Source of the DNA: Niveibacterium microcysteis
Lineage (GTDB): Bacteria > Pseudomonadota > Gammaproteobacteria > Burkholderiales > Rhodocyclaceae
DNA: 64,000 nt
Reading direction: 5' to 3'
NCBI RefSeq assembly: GCF_017161445.1
Contig: NZ_CP071060.1
Location: forward strand, 744,001-808,000
This document shows positions 8,995-17,478 of this stretch, in pieces (position 1 is the stretch's first letter; each line of letters opens with the position of its first letter). The notes below the pieces were generated by a model that searched no databases, was not told the DNA's origin, and saw nothing but the letters and a program-made list of their open reading frames with translations. A program made the translations under genes and the position numbers.

Positions 8995-10218
8995 ATGCTT
9001 CGCACCCGCCCCGCCTTGCATACCGCTGTTCCCGTGTTGCTTGCCCTGCTGTCCGCGTGTGCAACGGTGCCGGAGACTGCGCCTACCGCCGCCGAATGCC
9101 CGGCCTGCCCGGTTTGCCCGACCGTGCCGGAGAAGCCGCCCGAGAAGCCCAAGGCCGATCCGCTGCAGCCGGCAAGCTGGAGCGACCTGCCGGGCTGGGG
9201 CGCCGACGATGTGTCGCAAGCCTGGGTTGCGATGCTTTCCTCATGCCGGGCCATGAAGGCGCCCGCCTGGCAGGCCAGTTGCCAGGCGGCCCGCGAGTTG
9301 GGCGAGAAACCCAGCGCCGCTGCGGTGCGCGCCTTTGCCGAGCGCGAATGGCAGCCGTGGCGGGTGGTGAACCCGGATGGATCGAACGAGGGTTTGATCA
9401 CCGGCTACTACGAGCCGCTGATCCGCGGCAGCCGCACCCGATCCAAGTCGTACGACACGCCCGTCTATGCGGTGCCGGACGACTTGCTGATCATCGATAT
9501 GGGCGAGCTCTATCCAGAGTTGAAGAACATGCGGCTGCGCGGTCGGCTGGAGGGCCGCAAGGTGGTGCCCTACTACTCGCGAGCGCAAATCGAGGCCCGC
9601 CCGGACAAGTTGGGCGACAAGGTTCTGCTGTGGGCTGCCGACCCGATCGATTTCTTCTTCCTGCAGGTGCAGGGCTCCGGCCAGGTGCAGCTCGCGGATG
9701 GCAGCCGTGTTCGCATTGCCTATGCCGACCAGAATGGCCATCCGTATCAGTCGATCGGCCGCTGGTTGATCGACAAGGGGGAGTTGAAGCTCGAGCAGGC
9801 GGGCATGGAGGGCATCCGCAGCTGGGCGCGTACGAACCCCGGTCGCCTCACTGAAATGCTCAATGCGAACCCGAGTTTTGTTTTCTTCCGCGAACAGCCG
9901 GCGAACGGCGATGGCCCGAACGGTTCGCAAGGTGTGCCGCTGACGGCGGGGCGATCGATTGCGGTGGATACGCGCAGCGTGCCGCTTGGCGCGCCGGTGT
10001 TTCTTGCAACGACTGCGCCGGGCACAGACAAACCGATGCAACGACTGGTGGTGGCGCAGGACACCGGGGGGGCGATCAAAGGCGGCGTGCGTGCGGATTT
10101 CTACTGGGGGTTTGGCGCTGAGGCCGGCGCGCAGGCCGGCAAGATGCGCAGCCGTGGCCAAATGTGGGTGCTATGGCCGAAGGGGCAGACCCCTCCTGGG
10201 GCGAAGTCAGGCACCTGA
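8995..10218 (+). CDS. mltA: Membrane-bound lytic murein transglycosylase A
   Basis: 407 residues. A lipoprotein signal ends at LLALLSAC (lipobox, Cys about residue 20), so the enzyme is probably tethered to the outer membrane. A Pro/Cys-rich linker (CPACPVCPTVPEKPP) follows. The MltA domain contains GLITGYYEPLIRGSRTR and FFLQVQGSGQVQL, then the C-terminal 3D domain with three aspartates in AVDTRSVPLG, QDTGGAIKG and RADFYWG. It cleaves peptidoglycan to 1,6-anhydromuropeptides. The ATG at 8995 is chosen because it gives an intact signal peptide; longer upstream starts add non-signal sequence. TATACT at 8954–8959 could be its -10. Confidence 0.93.
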   Translation: MLRTRPALHTAVPVLLALLSACATVPETAPTAAECPACPVCPTVPEKPPEKPKADPLQPASWSDLPGWGADDVSQAWVAMLSSCRAMKAPAWQASCQAARELGEKPSAAAVRAFAEREWQPWRVVNPDGSNEGLITGYYEPLIRGSRTRSKSYDTPVYAVPDDLLIIDMGELYPELKNMRLRGRLEGRKVVPYYSRAQIEARPDKLGDKVLLWAADPIDFFFLQVQGSGQVQLADGSRVRIAYADQNGHPYQSIGRWLIDKGELKLEQAGMEGIRSWARTNPGRLTEMLNANPSFVFFREQPANGDGPNGSQGVPLTAGRSIAVDTRSVPLGAPVFLATTAPGTDKPMQRLVVAQDTGGAIKGGVRADFYWGFGAEAGAQAGKMRSRGQMWVLWPKGQTPPGAKSGT

Positions 10219-10240
10219 CTCGTGCGCAGGAGCGATGTAA

Positions 10241-10287
10241 TGCACGACGACGGTGCAGTTTTGTCGCTCATGCACCGCGTCAATGCG
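10241..10287 (+). promoter_or_regulatory. Two NtrC-type enhancer sites upstream of amtB
   Basis: TGCACGACGACGGTGCA (10241–10257) fits the NtrC consensus TGCACyAnnnTrGTGCA at both conserved half-sites. A weaker copy, TGCACCGCGTCAATGCG, lies at 10271–10287. The site centres are 30 bp apart, about three helical turns, as in tandem NtrC enhancers. They lie roughly 100–130 bp upstream of the predicted sigma54 start site. Confidence 0.65.
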
Positions 10288-10350
10288 TGACGAGCATGCT
10301 CCAGTCAGCGAAATCAGCATAAGTTGTTGATTTTATAGAAAACGCCAAAT

Positions 10351-10366
10351 TGGTGCGGTTGTTGCT
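10351..10366 (+). promoter_or_regulatory. Sigma54 promoter of amtB
   Basis: TGGTGC, 5 bp, TTGCT matches the -24/-12 consensus TGGCAC-N5-TTGCW with the invariant GG and GC exactly 10 bp apart. The start point is predicted near 10377, giving a leader of about 20 nt before the amtB ATG at 10399. Together with the upstream NtrC sites this predicts induction under nitrogen limitation. Confidence 0.75.
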
Positions 10367-10398
10367 TGTTGGTGCGCCATCTCGTTATGGAGCCCCTC

Positions 10399-11601
10399 AT
10401 GGAGCAACTCAAGACATCCAGCGACGTTCTATTCGTTCTGCTGGGCGCCATCATGGTGCTGGCGATGCACGCCGGCTTCGCGTTTCTGGAACTCGGCACG
10501 GTGCGCAAGAAGAACCAGGTCAACGCCCTGGTCAAGATCCTCACCGACTTCGCCGTATCCACGATCGCGTATTTCTTCATTGGCTACGGCGTCGCCTACG
10601 GCATTCACTTCTTCACTGGCGCGGAGACGTTCGTCCAGCGCGGCGGTTACGACCTGGTGAAGTTCTTCTTCCTGCTGACTTTCGCTGCGGCGATTCCGGC
10701 GATCGTGTCGGGCGGCATCGCTGAACGTGCGCGCTTCCTGCCTCAGCTGGGCGCGACGTTCCTGATCGTCAGCTTCGTTTATCCGTTCTTCGAAGGGATC
10801 ATGTGGAACGGCAACTTCGGCGTGCAGAAATGGTTCGAAGCGGGCTTTGGCGTGCAGTTCCATGACTTCGCCGGCAGTGTGGTGGTGCACGCGGTGGGTG
10901 GCTGGATTGGCCTGGCGGCAGTGCTGATGCTCGGCGCTCGCCGCGGTCGCTACAACAAGGATGGCGCTGTTGCCGCGCACCCGCCTTCGAATATTCCGTT
11001 CCTCGCCCTCGGCGCCTGGATTCTGGTGGTCGGATGGTTCGGCTTCAACGTCATGAGCGCGCAGACGATGGACAAGATCTCCGGTCTGGTCGCGGTGAAC
11101 TCGCTGATGGCGATGGTTGGCGGCACGCTTGCAGCATTGGCTGCCGGCCGCAACGACCCGGGCTTCGTTCACAACGGTCCGCTTGCCGGTCTGGTGGCGG
11201 TCTGTGCAGGGTCTGACCTGATGCATCCGATCGGTGCCCTGTTCGTGGGTGCAATTGCGGGCGGGCTGTTTGTGTGGATGTTCACGCTGACGCAAAACCG
11301 CTGGAAGATCGACGATGTGCTGGGCGTGTGGCCGCTGCATGGCCTCTGCGGCGCTTGGGGCGGTGTTGCGGCTGGCATCTTCGGCAGCAAGGCGTTTGGC
11401 GGCCTGGGCGGTGTCAGCCTGCCGGTTCAAGTGTTCGGCACGCTGGGCGGTATCGTTGTCGCGCTGGTGGGTGGGGCGGCGGTGTATGGCTTGCTCAAGC
11501 TGGTCGTTGGAATTCGCCTTGATGCCGAGGAGGAATTCAACGGCGCCGACTTGTCGATCCACAAGATCTCGGCGACGGCTGAGCGCGAAACCCTCTGGTA
11601 A
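10399..11601 (+). CDS. amtB: Ammonium transporter
   Basis: 400 residues with about 11 membrane segments. Amt proteins carry ammonium or ammonia across the inner membrane. Family features include AFLELGTVRKKNQVNAL, the GNGNFG-like MWNGNFGVQKW, the DFAGSVVVHAVGGW segment with the first pore histidine region and the VWPLHGLCGAWGG segment with the second. The start is ATG 10399 because GGAG at 10389–10392 lies 6 bp upstream; ATG 10387 and a TTG at 10366 would overlap the Shine–Dalgarno or the promoter. No glnK gene adjoins it, which is unusual; the C-terminal tail (EEEFNGADLSIHK) still resembles the GlnK-binding region. Confidence 0.93.
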   Translation: MEQLKTSSDVLFVLLGAIMVLAMHAGFAFLELGTVRKKNQVNALVKILTDFAVSTIAYFFIGYGVAYGIHFFTGAETFVQRGGYDLVKFFFLLTFAAAIPAIVSGGIAERARFLPQLGATFLIVSFVYPFFEGIMWNGNFGVQKWFEAGFGVQFHDFAGSVVVHAVGGWIGLAAVLMLGARRGRYNKDGAVAAHPPSNIPFLALGAWILVVGWFGFNVMSAQTMDKISGLVAVNSLMAMVGGTLAALAAGRNDPGFVHNGPLAGLVAVCAGSDLMHPIGALFVGAIAGGLFVWMFTLTQNRWKIDDVLGVWPLHGLCGAWGGVAAGIFGSKAFGGLGGVSLPVQVFGTLGGIVVALVGGAAVYGLLKLVVGIRLDAEEEFNGADLSIHKISATAERETLW

Positions 11602-11656
11602 TGGCGCGCGGCCCTGAGGCGCGAAGGACGTTTGCGCCTCCGGCGCTGGCAAAGAG

Positions 11657-11682
11657 ACCCACGGCTTGCCGTGGGTTTTTTT
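11657..11682 (+). terminator. Rho-independent terminator of amtB
   Basis: An 8-bp stem ACCCACGG / CCGTGGGT with a 4-nt loop is followed by an uninterrupted run of T residues (from 11676). It lies 55 bp after the amtB stop and separates amtB from aroP. Confidence 0.85.
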
Positions 11683-11814
11683 ATGTCAGCGCGCCGCGCG
11701 GGGCGATGGCGGTGGCGCCGTTTTACGCAGCGAGCACGGCGTGGATCAAACGCCAAAGCGGTGTTGTGTGAGATATGAGAACGTTGCACTTTCTCCATCA
11801 CGACCAGAAAACGA

Positions 11815-13206
11815 ATGGATCACCATCCGCTCCATGAAGGCGAGCTCAAGCGTGGCTTGAAGAATCGCCACATCCAGCTTATCGCGCTCGGCGGCGCGAT
11901 CGGCACCGGCCTCTTTCTTGGGTCTGCCGGCGTCATGAAATCCGCCGGCCCGTCGATGCTGCTGGGCTATGCCATCGGCGGCTTCATTGCCTTCCTGATC
12001 ATGCGCCAGCTTGGCGAGATGATCGTTGAGGAGCCCGTTGCCGGCTCCTTCAGCCACTTTGCGTACAAATACTGGGGCGATCTGCCGGGCTTCATGTCGG
12101 GCTGGAACTACTGGGTGCTGTACATCCTGGTCGGCATGTCCGAGCTGACGGCAGTGGGCAAGTACGTGCAGTACTGGTGGCCCTGGATTCCGATGTGGGC
12201 CACCGCGGCCGCGTTCTTCGTGATCATCAACCTGGTGAACCTCGCCAGCGTGAAGGCCTACGGCGAGACCGAGTTCTGGTTCGCGCTCATCAAGGTGGTG
12301 GCGGTGATCGGCATGATCGTGCTGGGCGGCTATCTGCTGCTCTCCGGCCATGCGGGCCCGGATGCCACGGTTCGCAACCTGTGGGAGCGCGGTGGCTTCT
12401 TCCCGAACGGCTGGTCCGGATTGGCGATCATGCTGCCGATCATCATGTTCTCGTTCGGCGGGCTGGAACTCGTTGGCATCACGGCTGCGGAAGCGAGCGA
12501 CCCGGGCAAGACGATCCCGAAGGCGATCAATCAGGTGATCTATCGCATCCTGATCTTCTACATCGGCGCGCTGGCGGTACTCCTGTCGCTGACACCCTGG
12601 GATACGCTGGTCGCGACCCTGGCCCAACACGCCGAGGCGGGTGACGAGTATGGCGGCAGCCCGTTCGTGATGGTGTTCTCGATGCTGGGCAGCGATGTGG
12701 CCGCCAACATCCTCAACTTCGTCGTACTGACCGCCGCGCTGTCTGTGTACAACAGCTGCGTATACTGCAACAGCCGCATGCTCTACGGCTTGGCGGATCA
12801 GGGCAATGCGCCGCGCGCACTGATGAAGGTGGATGATCGCGGCGTGCCGATGCTCGCGATCGGGCTGTCGGCGCTGGTGACGGGCCTGTGCGTGGTGGTG
12901 AACTACGTGATTCCGGCCAAAGCGCTGGAGATGCTGATGGCGCTGGTGGTTGCCGCGCTGGTCATCAATTGGGCGATGATCTCGCTGGCGCATTTGAAGT
13001 TCCGCGCAGCCAAACTGAGCGAGGGCGTAACACCCGCCTTCAAGGCGCTCTGGCATCCGTTCGGCAACTACCTCTGCCTCGCCTTCATGGTGGCGATCCT
13101 GGTCGGGATGTACATGATCCCGCCGCTGCGTGCGTCGGTGCTGGCGATCCCGTGCTGGCTCGCGCTGCTCTGGGCCTGCTACCACGTCAAGATGCGGCGC
13201 CGCTGA
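11815..13206 (+). CDS. aroP: Aromatic amino acid permease (AroP-like, APC superfamily)
   Basis: 463 residues with about 12 membrane segments. The sequence closely follows E. coli AroP/PheP: LKRGLKNRHIQLIALGGAIG at the start, VEEPVAGSFSHFAYKYWG, SELTAVGKYVQYWWP and FGGLELVGITAAEA. It should be a proton-coupled importer of phenylalanine, tyrosine or tryptophan; the exact specificity within AroP/PheP is not certain. It is a single-gene unit between two terminators. No clear TyrR box was recognised in the 130 bp upstream. Confidence 0.85.
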   Translation: MDHHPLHEGELKRGLKNRHIQLIALGGAIGTGLFLGSAGVMKSAGPSMLLGYAIGGFIAFLIMRQLGEMIVEEPVAGSFSHFAYKYWGDLPGFMSGWNYWVLYILVGMSELTAVGKYVQYWWPWIPMWATAAAFFVIINLVNLASVKAYGETEFWFALIKVVAVIGMIVLGGYLLLSGHAGPDATVRNLWERGGFFPNGWSGLAIMLPIIMFSFGGLELVGITAAEASDPGKTIPKAINQVIYRILIFYIGALAVLLSLTPWDTLVATLAQHAEAGDEYGGSPFVMVFSMLGSDVAANILNFVVLTAALSVYNSCVYCNSRMLYGLADQGNAPRALMKVDDRGVPMLAIGLSALVTGLCVVVNYVIPAKALEMLMALVVAALVINWAMISLAHLKFRAAKLSEGVTPAFKALWHPFGNYLCLAFMVAILVGMYMIPPLRASVLAIPCWLALLWACYHVKMRRR

Positions 13207-13222
13207 CGCGGCGGGCGAATCG

Positions 13223-13248
13223 AAGGGGCGCTGAGGCGCCCCTTTTTT
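13223..13248 (+). terminator. Rho-independent terminator of aroP
   Basis: Stem GGGGCGC / GCGCCCC with loop TGAG, followed by TTTTTT at 13243–13248. It begins 17 bp after the aroP stop. Confidence 0.88.
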
Positions 13249-13660
13249 CCTCCTTGCGAACCCTCGTCATTTTCCCTGCTTGACCCACATTGGGGCGTTC
13301 GGCGGCCCAAACCGGGGTCGCGTGTGTGCGGATGCACCGGAGCGGGGCCAGTTGATTACCGTCAGAGGTTGGATGCACCGCGAGGCATAGGCTTGCACCA
13401 TCTTCTACCGTGGGCATATGCCCTCAAGGCGGTCTATCATGCCGTTCGGCGCTGCAGCTTTCTTCTATCGTGAGATGGTTCATCGGGTCGATGAACGCTC
13501 GCCCTCCGATCACGCGCTCTCGCAGCCTGCGCTGCACCATGGCGTACCGGAACGAGACCGCGGTCGCGATGACGAACTGATTGCCGCTGTCGAGCGTGAT
13601 CGAGCAGAGGCTGCCACTGGCCTAGCCTGATAGCAGTATCGGCAAGGCCGGATACGCCGC
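13249..13660. other. 412-bp gene-poor stretch with possible coding remnants
   Basis: No complete gene is convincing. On the minus strand, 13625 down to 13436 reads as a protein-like fragment (SITLDSGNQFVIATAVSF, then VQRRLRERVIGGRAFIDPM). It has a stop directly upstream and no plausible start. A TGA then precedes another open segment (MPTVEDGASL...) in the same frame. This looks like the decayed end of a lost gene, but no family is recognised. A 70-residue plus-strand frame (13418–13630) has no ribosome site and biased composition and was not called. Confidence 0.35.
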
Positions 13661-15307
13661 TTACTCCGGCGTAGTGCGCGGTAATTCGATGGTCAGCGTC
13701 GTGCCGTGACCGGGCTCACTCGTCACGGCCACGTCGCCATCCAGCACGCCGGTGACGATGTTGTAGACCGCGTGCAGCCCGAGCCCGCTGCCGCCCTGCC
13801 CGAGGGCGGTGGTGAAGAAGGGGTCGAAGATCCGCTCCAGGTTCTCGCCGGAGATGCCCACCCCGTCGTCGCGGATGCGGATCGTCATCCGCACGGCATC
13901 GGCGTCGGCGGTGATCACGATGTTGCCGCCTTCGCGGGCCGCAAAGGCATGCTGATAGCAGTTGGCGAGGCAGTTGAGCAGCATCCGCTCCCATAGCGCC
14001 GGATAGCTATCCACTTCGATCGGGCCGGCGACGCGAACCTCTGTCTGAACGTCCTGGCGCTCGGCGCGGATCCGCGCCAACACTGCGCAGTCGCGCAGCA
14101 ACTCGGCGACATCGAAGCGGCGGCGCTCGCCTTCCCGGCGGTCCGCCGCAGTATCGCGGAAGCGCACGACCAGCGCGGCCGCGCGCTCAAGGTTGCCCAC
14201 CAGCTGCCGCGCACTCTCTTCAGTGGCTTCAAGGTAGTCGCTGAGCTCGGATCGACGGATACCGCTGTCAAGCGCATGGCGCATCTGCCCGGTGCGGTCT
14301 TCCAGCGCCGAGGCCAGCACCTTGGCGTTGCCGATTGGGGTGTTCAGCTCGTGCGCGACACCGACCACCACCTTGCCGAGGCCGGCGAGCTTTTCGGTAC
14401 GTACCAGGCGTTGCCGCGTGTGGTTGAGGGTTTCGATCGTCTCGGAGAGTTCGGCATTTCGCTCGGCCAGTTCCTGGGTGCGGCTGGCGACGCGTTGCTC
14501 AAGTGTCTCGTTGAGTTCGCGCACCTCGCGCTGCGAACGCTCGAGTGCATCGATGCGCTCATCAATGGCGCCGGCCATCGTATTGAACGATGCAGCAAGC
14601 TGCGCGTACTCGTCGCGCCCGCGCTCATTCACATGGCGGCTGTAGTCTCCACCGGCAATCGCCTGCGCTGCGCGCACAAGGCGGCTGAGCCGGCGTGACA
14701 GCCGGAAGCCGGTCAGCCCGAAAAAGGCGGCGGCGAGTACGAAGCTCAAGGTCAGGATCAGCAGGCCGTCGCGCAACAATCCGTTCACGAGTTGCTTGAA
14801 GCCACCAACCCCGAGGCCGTACTGCAGGGTGCCCACTTCGTTCGCGGCGAGCAGGATCGGCTGACGCACATGCATCACGCCTTCTTGAACCGCGCGCTCG
14901 ATGTCGGCGGTTGCTGCGGGCAAGGGGGCGCGTGGCACATGTCCGGCACTGACGATCGCCTCGCCCTTGGGGCCGATTACGACGAGATAGGTCAGGCCGG
15001 ATTCACTATCGGATTCGGCCAGCAGTTCGCGCAGATAGTCCTGCAGCAGCTCTAGCCGCCCCTCTCCGGCGTAAGGGGCGATCGTCAAGTTGATCAGGCG
15101 CGACATCTGCGCGGTTTGCTGGCGCAGGTCGCGGTCAAGCGCGGCGCGAATCAGCCGGCTCGAGTTGAAGCCTAGCGCGAGCGCGAACACCAGCAGGATT
15201 GCGAGGCTGGCCAGTGTCAGGCGGATGCCGGACGATCGCCACCATCGGACCTTGGATAGATCCGATGGCACTGGTTTCGCGATGTCAGGCGTGGGCGTGG
15301 TGCCCAT
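13661..15307 (-). CDS. Membrane sensor histidine kinase, orphan
   Basis: 548 residues. Order: cytoplasmic start, membrane segment (about 30–50), periplasmic sensor region (about 50–185), second membrane segment (about 190–215), HAMP (RLSRLVRAAQAIAGGDYSRH), a coiled coil (RSQREVRELNETLEQRV), then HisKA with the phospho-acceptor His about residue 319 in VAHELNTPIG, and an HATPase with DDGVGISGENLERIF and GGSGLGL. The N box is LLNCLANCYQHA. Start ATG complement 15305–15307 has GAGG 6 bp upstream. No response regulator adjoins it, so the partner is unknown. It lies 93 bp after dsbC on the same strand. Confidence 0.85.
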   Translation of the reverse strand: MGTTPTPDIAKPVPSDLSKVRWWRSSGIRLTLASLAILLVFALALGFNSSRLIRAALDRDLRQQTAQMSRLINLTIAPYAGEGRLELLQDYLRELLAESDSESGLTYLVVIGPKGEAIVSAGHVPRAPLPAATADIERAVQEGVMHVRQPILLAANEVGTLQYGLGVGGFKQLVNGLLRDGLLILTLSFVLAAAFFGLTGFRLSRRLSRLVRAAQAIAGGDYSRHVNERGRDEYAQLAASFNTMAGAIDERIDALERSQREVRELNETLEQRVASRTQELAERNAELSETIETLNHTRQRLVRTEKLAGLGKVVVGVAHELNTPIGNAKVLASALEDRTGQMRHALDSGIRRSELSDYLEATEESARQLVGNLERAAALVVRFRDTAADRREGERRRFDVAELLRDCAVLARIRAERQDVQTEVRVAGPIEVDSYPALWERMLLNCLANCYQHAFAAREGGNIVITADADAVRMTIRIRDDGVGISGENLERIFDPFFTTALGQGGSGLGLHAVYNIVTGVLDGDVAVTSEPGHGTTLTIELPRTTPE

Positions 15308-15400
15308 GAACATCCTCGTCGGGGCCACAAGTGGGGCCCATAGATCGACTACGGACGGGGGACGGAAATCTTGAGGGCAGGGCCATTTTGCCCCACGCCC

Positions 15401-16126
15401 TTACTTGCCCTTGGCCGGCTTGTTCTTCTCGGCTTGCGCAATCGCCTCTTCGAGTTTCGCGCGCGGCATGAAGCCGCCAAGGCGCGAACCATCGGCGAGG
15501 AACATCGTCGGCGTGCCGTTGATGCGCAGTTTGCGACCCAGCGCGACGTTCTTTTCGATCGGGTTGCTGCAGTCGGCCGCCTTGGCCAGCTTGCCGTCGA
15601 TCATCCAGCCCTGCCACGTTGCCGAGCGATCCTTGCTGCACCAGATCGCTTTGGACTTTTCGGCCGAATCTGGCGAAAGGATCGGGTACAGGAAGGTGTA
15701 GATCGTCACGTCCTTGAGCTGCTGCGCTTCGGCTACGAAACGCTTGCAATAGCCGCAGTTGGGATCCTCGAACGTCACCAGCGTGCGCTTGCCATTGCCG
15801 CGCACCGTTTTCACCGCCTGGTCGAGCGGCAGGTCCCCGATATTTACCTTGTTGAGCACCGCCTGGCGCTCGGCCGTGATGTTGGTGCGACGCTTCAGGT
15901 CAACCAGCTGGCCGTCGATGAAGAAGCTGCCCTGCTCGTCGGTGTAGACCATCTCGCCGGTTTCCAGCACCACTTCATAGAGGCCGCCGTAGGTCGTCCG
16001 GGTGACGGACTGGATCGCCTCCTGGCCGATGAAATCGTTAACCGCCTTGCGGATTTCCGCCTCGCCGCCAAAGGCGGGGGCGGTGAGGGTGGCGAACAGC
16101 GCCGTGGCGGCGACGAGATGCTTCAT
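15401..16126 (-). CDS. dsbC: Periplasmic disulfide isomerase DsbC
   Basis: 241 residues. A Sec signal (KHLVAATALFATLTAPAFG) is followed by a DsbC/G dimerisation domain (about 20–85), a linker and a thioredoxin fold with active site CGYCKRF in FEDPNCGYC. The C-terminal domain has a cis-proline region INGTPTMFLADG. It isomerises wrong disulfides in the periplasm, usually kept reduced by DsbD. The ATG at complement 16124–16126 has GGAG 6 bp upstream. Its C-terminal 20 residues are Lys/Ala-rich. It starts 15 bp after the ubiH-like stop, so the two are probably co-transcribed. Confidence 0.93.
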   Translation of the reverse strand: MKHLVAATALFATLTAPAFGGEAEIRKAVNDFIGQEAIQSVTRTTYGGLYEVVLETGEMVYTDEQGSFFIDGQLVDLKRRTNITAERQAVLNKVNIGDLPLDQAVKTVRGNGKRTLVTFEDPNCGYCKRFVAEAQQLKDVTIYTFLYPILSPDSAEKSKAIWCSKDRSATWQGWMIDGKLAKAADCSNPIEKNVALGRKLRINGTPTMFLADGSRLGGFMPRAKLEEAIAQAEKNKPAKGK

Positions 16127-16141
16127 CAAAAACTCCGAAGG

Positions 16142-17302
16142 TCAGATCAGGCCAGCCGCGTAGCGCACGAGGGCGCTGCGCACGACCGGCAGTCGGTTGG
16201 TTACTTGCATGCCGCCGTTGCGTAAGGCGGCCAGCAGCGGGTTGCGGGGGCGGAAGAGGCGGTTCAAGGCGTGGGTGACCCCCTGCATCAGCCGCACTTC
16301 CTCGTTACGCGCCCGGGCATAGCGGCGCAGGGTTGTCAGCTCGCCGCAATCGCGGTGTGCGGGCAGCCCGTTGAGCAGATCGGCCAGTACGCGGGCGTCC
16401 TGAAAGCCCAGGTTGATGCCGTGCCCTGAGAGCGGGTGGATCGCGTGCGCTGCGTCGCCAATCAACGCAACGCGCGGTGCGACGACCCGCGGAACCTGCA
16501 TCAGCCGAAGCGGAAAGCCCGCAGGCGGGGTCACGAGTTCCAGCTTGCCAAGCCGGTTCCCGCCTGCCGCAGCCACCCGTGTGCAGAACTCATCGGGCGC
16601 CAGCGACAGCAATTCCCGTGCGTGTGCCTCCGGGGTGGACCACACAATCGAGATCCGGTTCTCGGGCAGTGGCAACCACGCGAGGATGCCGTCTTCGCGA
16701 AACCACTGGAAGGCGGTGTCGTGATGTGCGCCTTCGCACTTGAAGTTGGCCACGACGCCGAGTTCGCCGTAAGGGGTGGTGTGCACCGGCAGGCCCGCGG
16801 CACCGCGTACCCACGAGTCGGCGCCATCGGCCGCCACAACGAGGCGGGCACGGATGCGACGCCCGTCGTCGAGCGTCACGGTTGCCGCGTCGTCGTCGAC
16901 GTCCAGTGCGTTGGGGCGCGCGGGGCACAGCAGGCTCAGATTGGGTTGGCGGCGCAGCGTTTCCCACAGCTCAACGGCCAACGGCGAAGCTTCCAGAATC
17001 CAGGCCAGCGCATCGAGGCCGGCGTCGTAGGCCGAGAAGTTCAGCGCGCCACCGCGATCGCCGAACACCTGCATCGCTTCGACGCGGTTGATGCGGCTTG
17101 CGTCAAGATGCTGCCAGGCACGGATGCGCGTGAGGAAGTCGACGTTCGTCGGGCTGACGGCGTAGACGCGTGCATCCCAGCCATCGGCGCGGCGGGGCGG
17201 ACGGGCTTCGAGCATGCCGACGCGCAGCGGGCTGCCGGCCAGGGCGCAGGCGAGGCTACCGCCGGCGAGGCCGGCGCCGACGATCAGGACATCCAGTTCC
17301 AT
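16142..17302 (-). CDS. UbiH/UbiF/VisC-family FAD-dependent hydroxylase
   Basis: 386 residues, typical for the family. The N-terminal GAGLAGGSLACAL motif binds FAD; VVAADGADSWVRGAAG and GDAAHAIHPLSGHG carry the second and third FAD/NAD(P)H motifs. It probably hydroxylates the ubiquinone ring. Which position (UbiH, UbiF or UbiI type) cannot be decided from sequence reading, so no symbol is given. It is the first gene of a minus-strand unit with dsbC and possibly the kinase. Confidence 0.85.
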   Translation of the reverse strand: MELDVLIVGAGLAGGSLACALAGSPLRVGMLEARPPRRADGWDARVYAVSPTNVDFLTRIRAWQHLDASRINRVEAMQVFGDRGGALNFSAYDAGLDALAWILEASPLAVELWETLRRQPNLSLLCPARPNALDVDDDAATVTLDDGRRIRARLVVAADGADSWVRGAAGLPVHTTPYGELGVVANFKCEGAHHDTAFQWFREDGILAWLPLPENRISIVWSTPEAHARELLSLAPDEFCTRVAAAGGNRLGKLELVTPPAGFPLRLMQVPRVVAPRVALIGDAAHAIHPLSGHGINLGFQDARVLADLLNGLPAHRDCGELTTLRRYARARNEEVRLMQGVTHALNRLFRPRNPLLAALRNGGMQVTNRLPVVRSALVRYAAGLI

Positions 17303-17478
17303 GAGTTGGAATCAGCGCGAGGCGTGAAAGCGAGACCCGCCATTCTGCCCGAGCCGGAGGTAACTTTGAATTTGTCGCAAACAGCAAAATTGGTTGGGTG
17401 CCGGCGTGCCAATGCAACCTAGAATCTTCCACTGCGTCTTATGGGCGCCGAAACAATTTTTATAAGAGGTGGATCAGC

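Noticed and set aside
11746..13185. A 479-codon minus-strand frame opposite aroP
   Set aside because: aroP is unmistakable on the plus strand; the antisense frame is low-complexity.
13418..13630. A 70-codon plus-strand frame after aroP
   Set aside because: No ribosome site, charged low-complexity sequence, and the minus strand at the same place reads more like a protein remnant.
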